A DNA stretch of 34,870 nucleotides from an uncultured Porphyromonadaceae bacterium (GCA_947174995.1 CAMWLC010000026.1:1-34870); one strand, 5' to 3'. Counted from the first letter of the stretch, positions 1-8,553 are shown. Numbers and translations: made by a program. The notes: generated by a model not told the origin, from the sequence alone.

Positions 1-1631
1 CGCTTCTCCCCCTCCCCCCCACGGGATGGCAGGCCGACCGCTCCCTGCCTGCTACACGGGGATATATCGACGCAGCCCTCGGCTCCTGGCTCAACAGCAA
101 TCTGAGCGCGGGATACCGTATCCTCACGGGTCCGGCCACTACCCTGGGCGTGCGGCTTCAGCACAACTCCACGTCTCTCTGGAGCGCGGAGACTCCCGCA
201 GGTTCCAAGCCATGCCGGAGATATGTCTACGACGAGACCCTCGGAGCCGATTTCTCCCACGGGTTCAAGGGGGCGGGACGCCTCACGGCCTCGGCGCAGT
301 ATCACCTGCGCTGCTTCAACTATTACGCGACACTCCCCTACTGGCACCACGATACGGCGGAGGATCAGCAGCATGACACTGATTTCAAGGCCCCCACGCA
401 GACGCTTAACGATGTCTCGCTGCGCTTAGGGTGGACTCCGGAAAGCCGTGGAGCCTTCGGATGGAACCTCGGGACCGCTTACCGCCATTTCGGCTATCGC
501 GCCCTCTATCTCCCGGTGGCCGACGGCGGTCTCGAGCATCGCAAGGGAGCGCGTGAGAACCATATCGCCCTCTCATCCGACCTCTCCCTGACAACCTCGG
601 CGACACGCCAGGCCGACATGGGCGTGAGACTCGACGGTGTGTTCGAGGATGGAGGCGATCGCTGGCTTGGACAGCTCTCGCTAACCCCCGGCTACGGCAC
701 CACGACGGGCAACCTGTCATGGCGCATAGGTGCGGAGATTGATTTTACGGCCCATGCACGCTCCACCGAGAAGGGTTTCCCGGTGTTTCACATAGCGCCT
801 GATCTGCGGGCCTCCTACACTTCGGGCCTGATCACTCTCTTTGCCTCCGCCTCAGGGGGCAATACCCTCCAGACCCTCGCCTCGCGCCAGGTCTACGATC
901 CCTACGGCGTGCCCGAGGTCTATTCTCTCTCCCCCTCTTATTCCCCCATTGACGGCAAGATCGGGGTGACGCTCAATCCCGCCGGAGGATTGCGCATCAC
1001 GGTAGATGCCGGATACAAAGTGCAGAACAATGTCGAGCTTGGAGGATGGTATCAGGCCCTCCTCAACCGTGGAGCCGGGCTCCCCGGGGGCATCGGAGAG
1101 ACGGCCGGACTCATGTTCATGTACAACCACGAGGGTGTGCGTCTGCACGGCGGACGCGTGGGTCTTGAGGCCGAATATGACGACGGCCGGATTCTGAGCA
1201 TCAGAGGCGCCCTGTCGTGGCAGCCTCAGAAGGGGCGTCTGGGGTGGTTCAACGGATATGACCGTCCCCGTTGGCTCGGCAGGATAGGTGTGTCGGCACG
1301 TCCCGTCTCCCCGCTGCGTATCGAGGCCTCCCTCGACTGGCGCGGCTCGCGCTGCATCTACACATACGGCGCTGCCGAAGCTCCCGACGTGGCCACTCCT
1401 CCGGGAGGTGTGATCATCAACGGCGGCGAGGGTGACGCGGAGCGCTATCCCCTCATAGGAGAGAAACTCGGCGACATCGTGGACCTGCGCCTGGGCGCAT
1501 CATGGCAGCTGACCAAGGGACTGAGCGTGAGGGCCGAAGCCTTCAACCTTCTCAACCGTCACACCGAGATGCTCCCCGGTCTCCCCTCCGAAGGAGTATG
1601 TATAGCCGGAGGCGTAACCTGGGAATTCTGA
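1..1631 (+). CDS. Outer-membrane beta-barrel protein, TonB-dependent-receptor-like, 3' part
   Basis: The reading frame is open from position 3, so the gene begins before the window; a GTG at 150 is only an internal codon, since the residues before it (such as SWLNSNLSAGYRI) already look like barrel strands. About 540 residues are visible, with alternating polar/aromatic strand patterns throughout. The end, with AFNLLNRH followed by a glycine-rich turn and a terminal phenylalanine (GGVTWEF), is the usual C-terminus of TonB-dependent receptors and is read by the BAM machinery. The plug domain and TonB box would lie upstream and cannot be seen, so a substrate cannot be named. It could also be a plug-less barrel. 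The next gene follows 86 bp downstream on the same strand and has its own possible promoter. Confidence 0.75.
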   Translation, partial: LLPLPPTGWQADRSLPATRGYIDAALGSWLNSNLSAGYRILTGPATTLGVRLQHNSTSLWSAETPAGSKPCRRYVYDETLGADFSHGFKGAGRLTASAQYHLRCFNYYATLPYWHHDTAEDQQHDTDFKAPTQTLNDVSLRLGWTPESRGAFGWNLGTAYRHFGYRALYLPVADGGLEHRKGARENHIALSSDLSLTTSATRQADMGVRLDGVFEDGGDRWLGQLSLTPGYGTTTGNLSWRIGAEIDFTAHARSTEKGFPVFHIAPDLRASYTSGLITLFASASGGNTLQTLASRQVYDPYGVPEVYSLSPSYSPIDGKIGVTLNPAGGLRITVDAGYKVQNNVELGGWYQALLNRGAGLPGGIGETAGLMFMYNHEGVRLHGGRVGLEAEYDDGRILSIRGALSWQPQKGRLGWFNGYDRPRWLGRIGVSARPVSPLRIEASLDWRGSRCIYTYGAAEAPDVATPPGGVIINGGEGDAERYPLIGEKLGDIVDLRLGASWQLTKGLSVRAEAFNLLNRHTEMLPGLPSEGVCIAGGVTWEF

Positions 1632-1683
1632 AGCACCGACGATGGCAAAGGAAATCAGAACAAAACAAGGGGCAGGAGAGTTT

Positions 1684-1691
1684 TATCTTTG
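1684..1691 (+). promoter_or_regulatory. Candidate -7 element (TATCTTTG) for the hypothetical gene at 1718
   Basis: TATCTTTG fits the Bacteroidota -7 consensus TAnnTTTG and lies 27 bp before the ATG at 1718. No TTTG is seen 19-21 bp upstream, so only half of the promoter is supported. Confidence 0.4.
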
Positions 1692-1717
1692 GGGAAAGTA
1701 GGATTGATATACCGATA

Positions 1718-2266
1718 ATGAAAAACAAAAATATGGAATCAAAACCGCTGACACTACAGTATCTCAATGAAGACGACCGGGCATACGGTCTGGCCGGGAT
1801 GGCCATATCCCTGGCGGCGCTGGACGCCATAGACCGCGTGGCCGAGGTGTCGCTTGACAGCGACGGCCCGATGGTGTCGTTCTCTCACGCATATTATTTC
1901 TCCGGCTCACCTTCCATCTCGCCCAAGGCCACGTGGGACAACCTCGTGCAGAATTTCCACATCACTTCGGCAATGGTCATATCCAATCTGATGGCCCGCT
2001 CGGTGGTAAGGCTCAAGGAGGAGGTGCCCGCCGCGCTCCTCTCCGAGGTGAAGAAGCAGATGATGGCCGAGGGACGCGACACCTGCTCGCTTGAAGACGA
2101 CGAGGTGGAGGCCCTCTTCAACAAGACCCTCTCCTACAGCCGCCGCATCTTCGGCAATCCCCGCGTGCATCCGGCCGTGGACGAGTTCGCCCGCGTGCTC
2201 TCGCGCCGCCGCGTGCTCAGCGGCACGGAGATAGCCGACGAGCTGCATCTGCTTCAGCTGATATGA
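1718..2266 (+). CDS. Hypothetical protein, 182 aa
   Basis: I do not recognise this family. The protein is soluble-looking, without a signal peptide or membrane segment, mostly helical and acidic. I chose ATG 1718 (MKNKNMESK), because the frame upstream of it overlaps the end of the barrel gene and a possible -7 element lies just ahead; ATG 1733 is an alternative. Two stretches stand out: a central helical part with TWDNLVQNFHITSAMVISNL and a C-terminal part rich in arginine (FARVLSRRRVLSGTEIADEL). The stop codon is only 2 bp from the stop of the convergent mazG-like gene, and a hairpin terminator for this gene lies inside that gene. It may be linked to the outer-membrane gene upstream, but nothing shown here gives it a function. 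Confidence 0.7.
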   Translation: MKNKNMESKPLTLQYLNEDDRAYGLAGMAISLAALDAIDRVAEVSLDSDGPMVSFSHAYYFSGSPSISPKATWDNLVQNFHITSAMVISNLMARSVVRLKEEVPAALLSEVKKQMMAEGRDTCSLEDDEVEALFNKTLSYSRRIFGNPRVHPAVDEFARVLSRRRVLSGTEIADELHLLQLI

Positions 2267-2268
2267 AG

Positions 2269-2592
2269 CTAAGACAGTTTCCCGGCAGAGAAACGGTCCG
2301 CGTCGCGGGCCGTTTTCTTTCTGAACGACTCCTCGAGAGCCGCCGTGAGGTCCACGCCCGTCTGGTTGGCCAGGCATATCACCACCCACAGCACATCGGC
2401 CAACTCCTCACTTAGGCCATGCCGGAGATCGCCCGGCTTCGCCACCTGGTCGCCATACAGGCGGGCTATGACGCGGGCCAGTTCACCGACCTCCTCGGTG
2501 AGAAGCGCCATATTGGTCAGTTCCGAGAAATACCCCTTCCCTATCTCGCGTATCCAGCGGTCCACGTTTCGCTGGGCATCATGTATGGTCAT
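2269..2592 (-). CDS. MazG-like nucleotide pyrophosphohydrolase, 107 aa
   Basis: This is a short, single-domain all-alpha NTP pyrophosphohydrolase of the MazG/dUTPase superfamily, which hydrolyses nucleoside triphosphates to monophosphate and pyrophosphate and is generally taken as a house-cleaning enzyme. The metal-binding signature is visible as TEEVGELARVI (the EExxE motif) near residues 32-42 and SEELADVLWVV (ExxD) near residues 62-72. The 107-residue length is normal for the single-domain type, as opposed to two-domain MazG. The ATG at 2592 is the first in frame. Its promoter region is shared with the divergent amylase gene. The gene converges on the hypothetical gene at 1718, with 2 bp between the stops. 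The exact substrate is not predictable from the sequence. Confidence 0.88.
   Translation of the reverse strand: MTIHDAQRNVDRWIREIGKGYFSELTNMALLTEEVGELARVIARLYGDQVAKPGDLRHGLSEELADVLWVVICLANQTGVDLTAALEESFRKKTARDADRFSAGKLS
2291..2321 (+). terminator. Hairpin terminator inside the convergent mazG gene
   Basis: An 11-bp stem (2291-2301 with 2305-2315, one U-G pair) closes a 3-nt loop and is followed by TTCTTTCT on the plus strand. It would end transcripts of the gene at 1718-2266, and it lies wholly within the 3' coding end of the opposite gene. Confidence 0.6.
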
Positions 2593-2625
2593 ATTGTCCT
2601 ATGAAATTGTCTGTGAAATTTTGTG

Positions 2626-2659
2626 CAAATATAACCCAATGTTTTGACATATCTGCAAA
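2626..2659 (-). promoter_or_regulatory. Promoter for the mazG-like gene
   Basis: On the minus strand, TTTG (2656-2659) is followed after 22 bp by TATATTTG (2626-2633), matching the -33/-7 pattern of the main Bacteroidota sigma factor. It interlocks with the plus-strand promoter of the amylase gene. Confidence 0.55.
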
Positions 2660-2673
2660 ATTCACTAACTTTG
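2643..2673 (+). promoter_or_regulatory. Promoter for the alpha-amylase gene
   Basis: TTTG (2643-2646) and TAACTTTG (2666-2673) are 19 bp apart, a near-perfect Bacteroidota housekeeping promoter. It leaves a leader of about 90 nt before the ATG at 2772. Confidence 0.75.
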
Positions 2674-2771
2674 CAGATTAAGTGCCCCCGTGATGACTAC
2701 GGGTGATGATTTCCCGTGTCAGCACACACTTATTTATCGGACATATAACTTAACTATATAGATTCTACCTC

Positions 2772-4577
2772 ATGAAATTAAACAGACTCTTTCTTGCAGG
2801 CTGTCTGGGCGCGCTCGCTTTCTCTGGCGCGTCGGCGGCAGGCTGGCCCTCCAACTACCAGGGCGTGATGCTCCAGGCTTTCTACTGGGACTCGTATAAC
2901 GACACGAAGTGGACCAACCTCACTTCCCAGGCCGAGGAGCTCAGCAACAGCTTCGACCTCATCTGGGTGCCCAACTCCGCATACTGCGGCGGCCATCAGA
3001 ACATGGGCTATATGCCCCAGTATTGGTTTACCAACCACAACTCCTCCTTCGGCACGGAGTCTCAGCTCAAGACCATGATCTCCACCTTTGCCGAATATGG
3101 CACGGGATTCATAGCCGATGTGGTCATCAACCACCGCAACGGTGTCTCCAACTGGTATAACTTCCCCCGCGAGTCGTGGAACGGCAAGGTGTGGCAGCTC
3201 GGCCTGGAGCATATATGCTCCAACGACGAGATGGCCTACGCCGCCGGACAGCCCAAGCCCACCGGAGCGCATGACACCGGAGAGAATTTCGACGGCGCCC
3301 GTGACCTGGACCACACCAACGCCACGGTGCAGGATAACTGCAAGAACTACGTGAAGTGTCTGATCGACAAGTATGGCTACGTGGGTTTCCGCTACGACAT
3401 GGTGAAGGGATACAGCGGCTACTACAATAAGATCTACAACCAGTATGCCAACCCCACATTCTCCGTGGGAGAGTATTTCGACGGCAACTATGATGCCGTA
3501 GCCTCCTGGATCGAGGCCACCGGCAAGACCTCGGCGGCGTTTGACTTCCCCTGTAAATATGCCATCAACGACGCCTTCCACTCCGGCGATATGCGCAAGC
3601 TCGTCTGGAAGGCAAACGGCACCACCGACCAGCCGGCCGGCATGATACATTTCGGCTACTCGCAATATGCCGTGACTTTCGTCGACAATCACGACACCTA
3701 CCGCGACGGCTCTAAATTCAACGGCAATGTCCTCGCGGCCAATGCCTTCATCCTCATGAGCCCGGGCACCCCCTGCATCTTCCTCCCCCACTGGAAGGAG
3801 CATAAGGCCGCCCTCAAGCAGCTCATCGCCATCCGCAAGGCCGCCGGCATCCACAACAACAGCTCCGTGCGCGTGCTGCGCTCATCCTCCGACTGCTACA
3901 TGGCCGAGGTGACGGGCACCAAGGGGAAGGTAGTTGTGAAGATCGGCCCGGCGATGGTCTCCCCCGACGGCTGGAACGATTCCCAGATCCGCGCTGCCGG
4001 CAACGACTACTGCGTATGGTCTGACGCCAATGTGCAGGGAGGAGGGGATGATCCCATCACCTACGGTCCCGAGAAGCTCTATCTGCTCGGCAACATCGCC
4101 GGCAATTCATGGAATACCGCCAAGGGCCTTGAGTTCAAGAAGGATGGCTCCCTCTACACTCTTGAAAACGTGACTTTCGCCACGGCGAGCGCAAGCGAGA
4201 CCTACTGCTTCTTCAACCTCTGCACGGCGCTGGGCGCAAGCTGGGATGTTGTGAACGGCTCTACCCGTTACGGCTCCGTTAACGAGGGCGACCGCATCGT
4301 CATCAGCCAGCCCGCCGACATGACCACCTACTCCGGCTGGGATGCTGGCAACTGCAAGTCCTGGACCGTGCTTCCCGGCACTTATAACCTCACGGCTGAC
4401 TTCAAGAACATGACCATCACCGTCTCCACTGCCGCCACGGGCATCGATGGTCTCGGAGAGGAGGATGCGGCCCCCGTCTACTATACGCTCCAGGGCGTGC
4501 GTCTGGACGCTCCCGTCAAGGGCACCCCGATGATCGTGGTGCGCGGCGGAAAGGCCGAGAAGGTCATAGCATACTAA
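2772..4577 (+). CDS. Secreted alpha-amylase, GH13 family, with C-terminal extension
   Basis: This is an endo-acting starch hydrolase for the envelope or outside of the cell. A signal peptide covers about residues 1-22 (cut near ASAAG). The GH13 barrel shows its conserved regions: DVVINH at 116-121, GFRYDM with nucleophile Asp209, GEYF with acid/base Glu234, and FVDNHDT with Asp308 as transition-state stabiliser, so it should be active. After the barrel and its C-domain (to about 425) there is a module starting YLLGNIAGNSW (about 437-555) that resembles SusE/F-type starch-binding beta-sandwiches. The last 35 residues (YYTLQGVRLDAPVKG...) match the tail of other secreted proteins in this window and probably act in sorting. 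It is a monocistron with its own promoter; no susC/susD genes are beside it. At 601 residues it is longer than a bare amylase because of the two added modules. Confidence 0.93.
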   Translation: MKLNRLFLAGCLGALAFSGASAAGWPSNYQGVMLQAFYWDSYNDTKWTNLTSQAEELSNSFDLIWVPNSAYCGGHQNMGYMPQYWFTNHNSSFGTESQLKTMISTFAEYGTGFIADVVINHRNGVSNWYNFPRESWNGKVWQLGLEHICSNDEMAYAAGQPKPTGAHDTGENFDGARDLDHTNATVQDNCKNYVKCLIDKYGYVGFRYDMVKGYSGYYNKIYNQYANPTFSVGEYFDGNYDAVASWIEATGKTSAAFDFPCKYAINDAFHSGDMRKLVWKANGTTDQPAGMIHFGYSQYAVTFVDNHDTYRDGSKFNGNVLAANAFILMSPGTPCIFLPHWKEHKAALKQLIAIRKAAGIHNNSSVRVLRSSSDCYMAEVTGTKGKVVVKIGPAMVSPDGWNDSQIRAAGNDYCVWSDANVQGGGDDPITYGPEKLYLLGNIAGNSWNTAKGLEFKKDGSLYTLENVTFATASASETYCFFNLCTALGASWDVVNGSTRYGSVNEGDRIVISQPADMTTYSGWDAGNCKSWTVLPGTYNLTADFKNMTITVSTAATGIDGLGEEDAAPVYYTLQGVRLDAPVKGTPMIVVRGGKAEKVIAY

Positions 4578-4592
4578 GAGGCTTCCAGGAAT

Positions 4593-4610
4593 CGTTTTTA
4601 TAAAAACGAC
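4593..4610. repeat. 18-bp perfect AT-rich palindrome
   Basis: The sequence TCGTTTTTATAAAAACGA is a perfect palindrome lying 15 bp after the amylase stop and 10 bp before the start of the sigma-54 activator gene. It could be an operator or a weak bidirectional terminator. Confidence 0.5.
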
Positions 4611-4620
4611 AATTCTCGAT

Positions 4621-5820
4621 ATGGCATCCGTACCGGCACTGACTCCTTCGGAACTGCAGCGCGTCAAGCAGCGGTTTTCCATCATAGGTAATTCAGAGGG
4701 ACTTGACCGCGCGATAGAACGCGCGGTCAAGGTCGCTCCCATCGACTTGTCGGTGCTCGTCACCGGGGAATCGGGCACGGGCAAGGAGTTCTTTCCGAAA
4801 ATCATCCATCAGTCAGGCGCGCGAAAGCACCGCAAGTATATCGCCGTGAACTGCGGGGCCATCCCCGAAGGCACCATCGACAGCGAGCTTTTCGGCCATG
4901 AGAAGGGTGCCTTCACCGGTGCCGTATCCACGCGCAAGGGTTATTTCGAGGAAGCCGACGGCGGCACCATATTCCTCGATGAGGTGGCCGAGCTCCCCCT
5001 TACCACCCAGGCACGCCTGCTGCGTGTGCTGGAGACCGGGGAATTTCTCAAAGTAGGATCCTCCGTCGTGCAGAAGACCGATGTGAGAATCGTGGCCGCC
5101 ACGAATGTGGATCTCCTTGAAGCCGTGGCTGCCGGACGCTTCCGCGAAGATCTCTATTACCGTCTCTCGACTGTGGTGATAGATGTGCCCCCACTGCACG
5201 ACCGCGGCGATGATGTGGAGCTGTTGGCACGCAAGTTCGCGGCTGATTTTTCCGAGAAATACATGACTCCCCCCATCACATTCAGCGCCGAGGCGCGGCG
5301 TATGCTACGGCTTTACCGCTGGCCCGGCAATGTGCGTCAGCTCAAGAATGTGGTGGAGCAGCTATCCCTCTTCGAGGCCGGCACCGAAATATCGCGCTTC
5401 ACCCTGATGGAGACGCTCCCCGAGGACCGGTCGCCCCTGGCCACTCCGGCGCGCACATCCTCTCCGGCGGGGGGAAGCCCCGAGAGCGAGCGCCAGCTGA
5501 TGTGGCAGATGATCATGACCATGCGTCGTGAAATTGATGAGTTGCGTGCCCGCCTGGGAGATGATTCCAGGCAGACGCCGCGTCCGATGCGCGCCCTTCC
5601 GAGCGCCTCCGACCTTCTCCGGCCGGACAGCGCCGACGAAGAGACCGCCCGTCGTGCCCCGGAGCCTGCGGCTGCACATGCCTCCACTCTCGAGGAGGCC
5701 GAGCGCGAGGTGGTGGCCGGCGCGCTGGAACGCAACAACGGCGACAAGAAGCGGGCCGCCGAGGAACTCAACATCTCTCCCCGCACCCTTTACCGTAAAA
5801 TCAAGGAATATGGCCTCTGA
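4621..5820 (+). CDS. Sigma-54-dependent transcriptional activator without receiver domain
   Basis: This is an NtrC-type activator that uses ATP hydrolysis to open promoters bound by RpoN. The AAA+ domain starts almost at the N-terminus: Walker A GESGTGKE at 49-56, the sigma-54 contact loop GAFTGA at 96-101, Walker B GGTIFLDE at 114-121, and [11 protein letters not shown] near 240. A variable, proline/serine-rich linker follows (about 270-350), then a Fis-type helix-turn-helix at the end ([20 protein letters not shown]). There is no receiver, GAF or PAS domain, so activity must be set by level, by a partner protein, or be constitutive. The neighbouring lptE-like gene starts across its stop codon, and the order activator-lptE-hypothetical-secG is a conserved Bacteroidales arrangement as I recall it, which points to envelope-related control. 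Confidence 0.92.
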   Translation: MASVPALTPSELQRVKQRFSIIGNSEGLDRAIERAVKVAPIDLSVLVTGESGTGKEFFPKIIHQSGARKHRKYIAVNCGAIPEGTIDSELFGHEKGAFTGAVSTRKGYFEEADGGTIFLDEVAELPLTTQARLLRVLETGEFLKVGSSVVQKTDVRIVAATNVDLLEAVAAGRFREDLYYRLSTVVIDVPPLHDRGDDVELLARKFAADFSEKYMTPPITFSAEARRMLRLYRWPGNVRQLKNVVEQLSLFEAGTEISRFTLMETLPEDRSPLATPARTSSPAGGSPESERQLMWQMIMTMRREIDELRARLGDDSRQTPRPMRALPSASDLLRPDSADEETARRAPEPAAAHASTLEEAEREVVAGALERNNGDKKRAAEELNISPRTLYRKIKEYGL

Positions 5821-5827
5821 ACCGGCC

Positions 5828-6367
5828 ATGTTCCACAAATCCCTCAGCGTGAGACACAGCAAGGTCTACATACTCCTCACTATCCTTCTCCTCCTGCCGG
5901 TGGCGTCGGGATGCACCGTCAGCTATAAGTTCAATGGCTCCGCCCTGAACTACGACATCTACCGCACCATCAACATAGGGGATTTCCCCATCCGGGCTGC
6001 CCTGGTGTATCCTCCGCTTCAGCAGACGTTTGAAAACGAGCTTCTGGACGCCGTGACGCGCCAGACGCGCCTCAGGGAGGTGGACGGCCCCTCCGACCTG
6101 GAGATGACGGGCGAGATCACCGGCTACACGCTGACTCCCCAGTCGGTGGGAGAAAACGCCTACGCCACGGAGACGCGCCTCACCATCACGGTGCGTGTCA
6201 GATACACCGACCACAAGAATCCCTCCAACAGCATCGACCAGTCATTTTCGGCTTACAGGCAGTTCTCAAGCTCGCTGCTCCTGACCGACGTGCAGGATGA
6301 ACTGTGCGCCCAGATTTCGGAAGAACTGGTGGATCTTATCTTTAACGCCACTTTAGGCAACTGGTAA
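5828..6367 (+). CDS. lptE: LptE-like lipoprotein, LPS transport
   Basis: LptE is an outer-membrane lipoprotein that plugs the LptD barrel and helps insert lipopolysaccharide. Here a signal peptide with a long hydrophobic core ends in a lipobox, with the lipidated cysteine at residue 29 (PVASGC). The mature part of about 150 residues has the family pattern: an early YKFNGSALNY segment, then FENELLDAVTRQTRL and the repeated LxMTGEITGYTL-type strand, and a C-terminal helix (ISEELVDLIFNA). I took ATG 5828 because it leaves a normal n-region; ATG 5810, overlapping the stop of the activator gene, would add six residues. It ends in TAATG, sharing one base with the next start. The assignment rests on pattern and gene order. 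Confidence 0.82.
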   Translation: MFHKSLSVRHSKVYILLTILLLLPVASGCTVSYKFNGSALNYDIYRTINIGDFPIRAALVYPPLQQTFENELLDAVTRQTRLREVDGPSDLEMTGEITGYTLTPQSVGENAYATETRLTITVRVRYTDHKNPSNSIDQSFSAYRQFSSSLLLTDVQDELCAQISEELVDLIFNATLGNW

Positions 6368-6906
6368 TGAACACTTACGATCTGTCAGGCATGACAGCGC
6401 GTCTTAGAGCGCTGGAGACCGCCCCTGAGAGCGACTCGGAAGAGACGGCGGCCGAGGCTGATGCCCTGCGCCGTCTCGTGGCTCTGAACGTAGGGGATCC
6501 GCTGTGGCTCGAAACCATTCTCGGGTTCATACCCTCTGCAGAGGATTTCTACGGCTCCCCCGACGGGCGGTCGCCGCAAACGTCCGAAGCCATCGACACC
6601 TTCCTCTCCAACTATTCCAGAGGAAGCCGCCGCGCCGCCGACGCACCCTTGGCTTTGGCCCCGGCAATAGACTATGCCACACTGCTTGAGACAGAGGCTT
6701 CCGAAGCCGCCGCCGGTTCCCCCTCCGACGCGAGTGATGAGACCCTCACACTCGACGATCTAATAAAAAACAAGCAATATGAGGCCGCAATTGAAATTAT
6801 TCAGCGGGATAGTTTGAATAATCCGGAAAAAAGTGTTTACTTTGCAGAGCAATTGCGCTTCCTGCGCAAACTGCTGATAATTGAGACGTGGCCTTCAAAG
6901 GGGTGA
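6367..6906 (+). CDS. Conserved hypothetical protein with TPR-like C-terminus, 179 aa
   Basis: I do not know a function for this protein. It has no signal peptide and no membrane segment. The N-terminal two thirds are acidic and low in complexity (many Asp, Glu, Ala, Ser). The C-terminal 50 residues contain a well-formed helical hairpin: LDDLIKNKQYEAAIEIIQRD followed by NNPEKSVYFAEQLRFLRKLL, which resembles a single tetratricopeptide unit. The start overlaps the lptE stop by one base (TAATG), so the genes are very probably translated together. It is the third gene of the activator-lptE-secG cluster and could be an adaptor for an envelope process; that is inference from position only. Confidence 0.8.
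   Translation: MNTYDLSGMTARLRALETAPESDSEETAAEADALRRLVALNVGDPLWLETILGFIPSAEDFYGSPDGRSPQTSEAIDTFLSNYSRGSRRAADAPLALAPAIDYATLLETEASEAAAGSPSDASDETLTLDDLIKNKQYEAAIEIIQRDSLNNPEKSVYFAEQLRFLRKLLIIETWPSKG
6813..6844 (+). promoter_or_regulatory. Possible internal promoter for secG
   Basis: TTTG (6813-6816), a 20-bp gap and TTACTTTG (6837-6844), one base off the TAnnTTTG consensus, lie within the 3' end of the preceding gene and about 120 bp before the secG start. It would let secG be transcribed apart from the activator-lptE operon. Confidence 0.35.
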
Positions 6907-6966
6907 CGGCTCCTTTTTATCGTAGAGACACTTTATATCGAAAATAATCAAAAACATTAAATAGAG

Positions 6967-7296
6967 ATGTATATTTTTCTGAGCATACTCATCGTCATCG
7001 CCTCTCTGCTGCTTATCGGAGTGGTGCTGATCCAGAAATCCAAGGGTGGAGGTCTGGCCTCCGACTATTCGTCGGGCAACCAGTATATGGGCTACCGCAA
7101 GACCACCGATTTCATCGAGAAGGCCACATGGACTCTCGCCATCTTCATCTGCGTGGTGAGCATCTGCGCCTCCTTCGCCATCAAGACTCCGGTGACCGCC
7201 TCCAGCATGGCCCCCGCAGCTCCCGCAGCCACCACTGCTCCGGCTCCGGCTCCCGCAGCCACTCCGGCTCCGGCCCCTGCTCCCGCAGCCAACTGA
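6967..7296 (+). CDS. secG: Preprotein translocase subunit SecG
   Basis: SecG is the small third subunit of the SecYEG protein-conducting channel in the inner membrane. Two membrane helices are clear: residues 2-23 (IFLSILIVIASLLLIGVVLI) and about 56-74. Between them is the conserved cytoplasmic loop QKSKGGGLASDY, the family hallmark, followed by the region GYRKTTDFIEKATW. After the second helix comes a 30-residue tail of almost pure Ala, Pro and Thr, which lies outside the core and is the only unusual part. The first 75 residues match the usual size of SecG. It is separated by 60 bp from the gene upstream and followed by a hairpin, so it ends a transcription unit. Confidence 0.95.
   Translation: MYIFLSILIVIASLLLIGVVLIQKSKGGGLASDYSSGNQYMGYRKTTDFIEKATWTLAIFICVVSICASFAIKTPVTASSMAPAAPAATTAPAPAPAATPAPAPAPAAN
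7213..7290 (+). repeat. Ala-Pro-rich degenerate repeat in the secG tail
   Basis: Imperfect copies of GCTCCGGCTCCGGCTCC- and GCTCCCGCAGCC-type units encode the APAPAPAA tail of SecG. Such a tract can vary in length between strains by slippage. Confidence 0.55.
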
Positions 7297-7331
7297 GCCG
7301 GGACCACGAAAGTCCCTGCGGACAAGTCATA

Positions 7332-7386
7332 CCGCATTCCGGAAGGGAAGCCCGCAAGCGGCTCCTTGCGGGGTGCGGATTTTTTT
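7332..7386 (+). terminator. Nested hairpin terminator after secG
   Basis: An 8-bp stem CCCGCAAG/CTTGCGGG (7351-7358 with 7365-7372) sits inside an outer CCGCA/TGCGG pairing (7332-7336 with 7374-7378), followed directly by A and seven T (7380-7386). It separates the secG cluster from ruvB, 36 bp before the ruvB start. Confidence 0.7.
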
Positions 7387-7421
7387 ACACAGGAAACCGC
7401 TGATTTCCCTGCATTGCAAAT

Positions 7422-8456
7422 ATGGAAGACTTCGACATAAGGGCCGGGCAGACTTCGCCGGGCGGACAGAGCGACCGCGATATAGAAAAGGCGCTCCGTC
7501 CGCTGGAATTCGACGACTTCTCCGGCCAATCCAAGATAATAGCCAACCTCCGGGTCTTCGTCAAGGCGGCACGTCTTCGCGGCGAGGCACTGGACCACAC
7601 CCTCCTTCACGGCCCTCCGGGACTGGGCAAGACCACGCTGAGCAATATCGTGGCCAACGAGCTGGGCGTGGGATTCAAGGTGACATCAGGCCCCGTGCTC
7701 GACAAGCCCGGCGACCTGGCCGGAATACTCATGGCTCTCGAACCCCATGATGTCCTCTTCATAGACGAGATCCACCGTCTGCATCCCATCGTGGAGGAAT
7801 ACCTCTATTCCGCCATGGAGGACTACCGCATCGACATCCTGCTTGACAAGGGGCCTGGAGCCAAGTCCGTGCAGCTCTCCCTCTCCCCCTTCACCCTCAT
7901 CGGCGCCACCACGCGCTCGGGGCTCCTGACAGCCCCGTTGCGCGCACGCTTCGGTATCAAGTGCCACTTGGAGTATTACGACCATGATGTGCTCTCGCGC
8001 ATCGTCAAGCGATCCGCTCGTCTGCTCAAAGTCAGCATAGCCGATGAGGCGGCCCGCGAAATAGCCCTGCGCTCGCGCGGCACACCCCGAATAGCCAACT
8101 CCCTGCTGCGGCGTGTGCGCGACTTTGCCATGGTCATGGGCGACGGCCACATCGACCTCACCATCACACGCCATTCGCTGGAGGCCCTGAACATCGACGC
8201 ATACGGCCTGGATGAGATAGACAACCGCATACTGCTCACCATCATCGACAAATTCAAGGGGGGGCCGGTGGGCCTCTCCACCATCGCCACGGCCCTCGGC
8301 GAGGATGCCGGCACCATAGAGGAGGTCTACGAGCCCTTCCTCATCCAGGAGGGGTTCATAAAGCGCACGGCCCGCGGACGCGAAGTCACCGAACTTGCCT
8401 ACCGTCATCTCCACCGCACTCCCCGCTCCTCCTCCCCCTCCCTCTTCGATGAATGA
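7422..8456 (+). CDS. ruvB: Holliday junction branch migration ATPase RuvB
   Basis: RuvB is the AAA+ motor that drives branch migration of Holliday junctions together with RuvA, ahead of RuvC cleavage. All signatures are visible: Walker A GPPGLGKT at 64-71, Walker B VLFIDEIH with Asp115 and Glu116, sensor 1 GATTRSG from 161, arginine finger region APLRARFG (171-178), and the C-terminal winged helix with [16 protein letters not shown] and [11 protein letters not shown] for DNA contact. At 344 residues it is a normal full-length protein. The ATG at 7422 is well placed against the family N-terminus. ruvA and ruvC are not in the window. Confidence 0.98.
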   Translation: MEDFDIRAGQTSPGGQSDRDIEKALRPLEFDDFSGQSKIIANLRVFVKAARLRGEALDHTLLHGPPGLGKTTLSNIVANELGVGFKVTSGPVLDKPGDLAGILMALEPHDVLFIDEIHRLHPIVEEYLYSAMEDYRIDILLDKGPGAKSVQLSLSPFTLIGATTRSGLLTAPLRARFGIKCHLEYYDHDVLSRIVKRSARLLKVSIADEAAREIALRSRGTPRIANSLLRRVRDFAMVMGDGHIDLTITRHSLEALNIDAYGLDEIDNRILLTIIDKFKGGPVGLSTIATALGEDAGTIEEVYEPFLIQEGFIKRTARGREVTELAYRHLHRTPRSSSPSLFDE

Positions 8457-8475
8457 ACCCCGGCACAACCGAACA

Positions 8476-8553
8476 CTGAACACTATAAACTGTTCACTAA
8501 ACATTCTCCACTAACTGAACATTGTCCAGTAAAAACTGAAATCTGAACACTAT
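8476..8553. repeat. Short direct repeats upstream of the flippase gene
   Basis: The 11-mer CTGAACACTAT occurs at 8476-8486 and again at 8543-8553, with related CTGAACATT at 8515-8523 between them, all within the 102-bp gap between ruvB and the flippase gene. They could bind a regulator or come from slippage. Confidence 0.45.

Noticed and set aside
150-152. GTG at 150 as start of the outer-membrane barrel protein
   Set aside because: The same frame stays open to position 3 and codes for barrel-like sequence before the GTG.
2778-3854. Long antisense open frame (358 codons) within the amylase gene
   Set aside because: It mirrors the GC-rich codons of an intact GH13 enzyme and has no recognisable domain or promoter.
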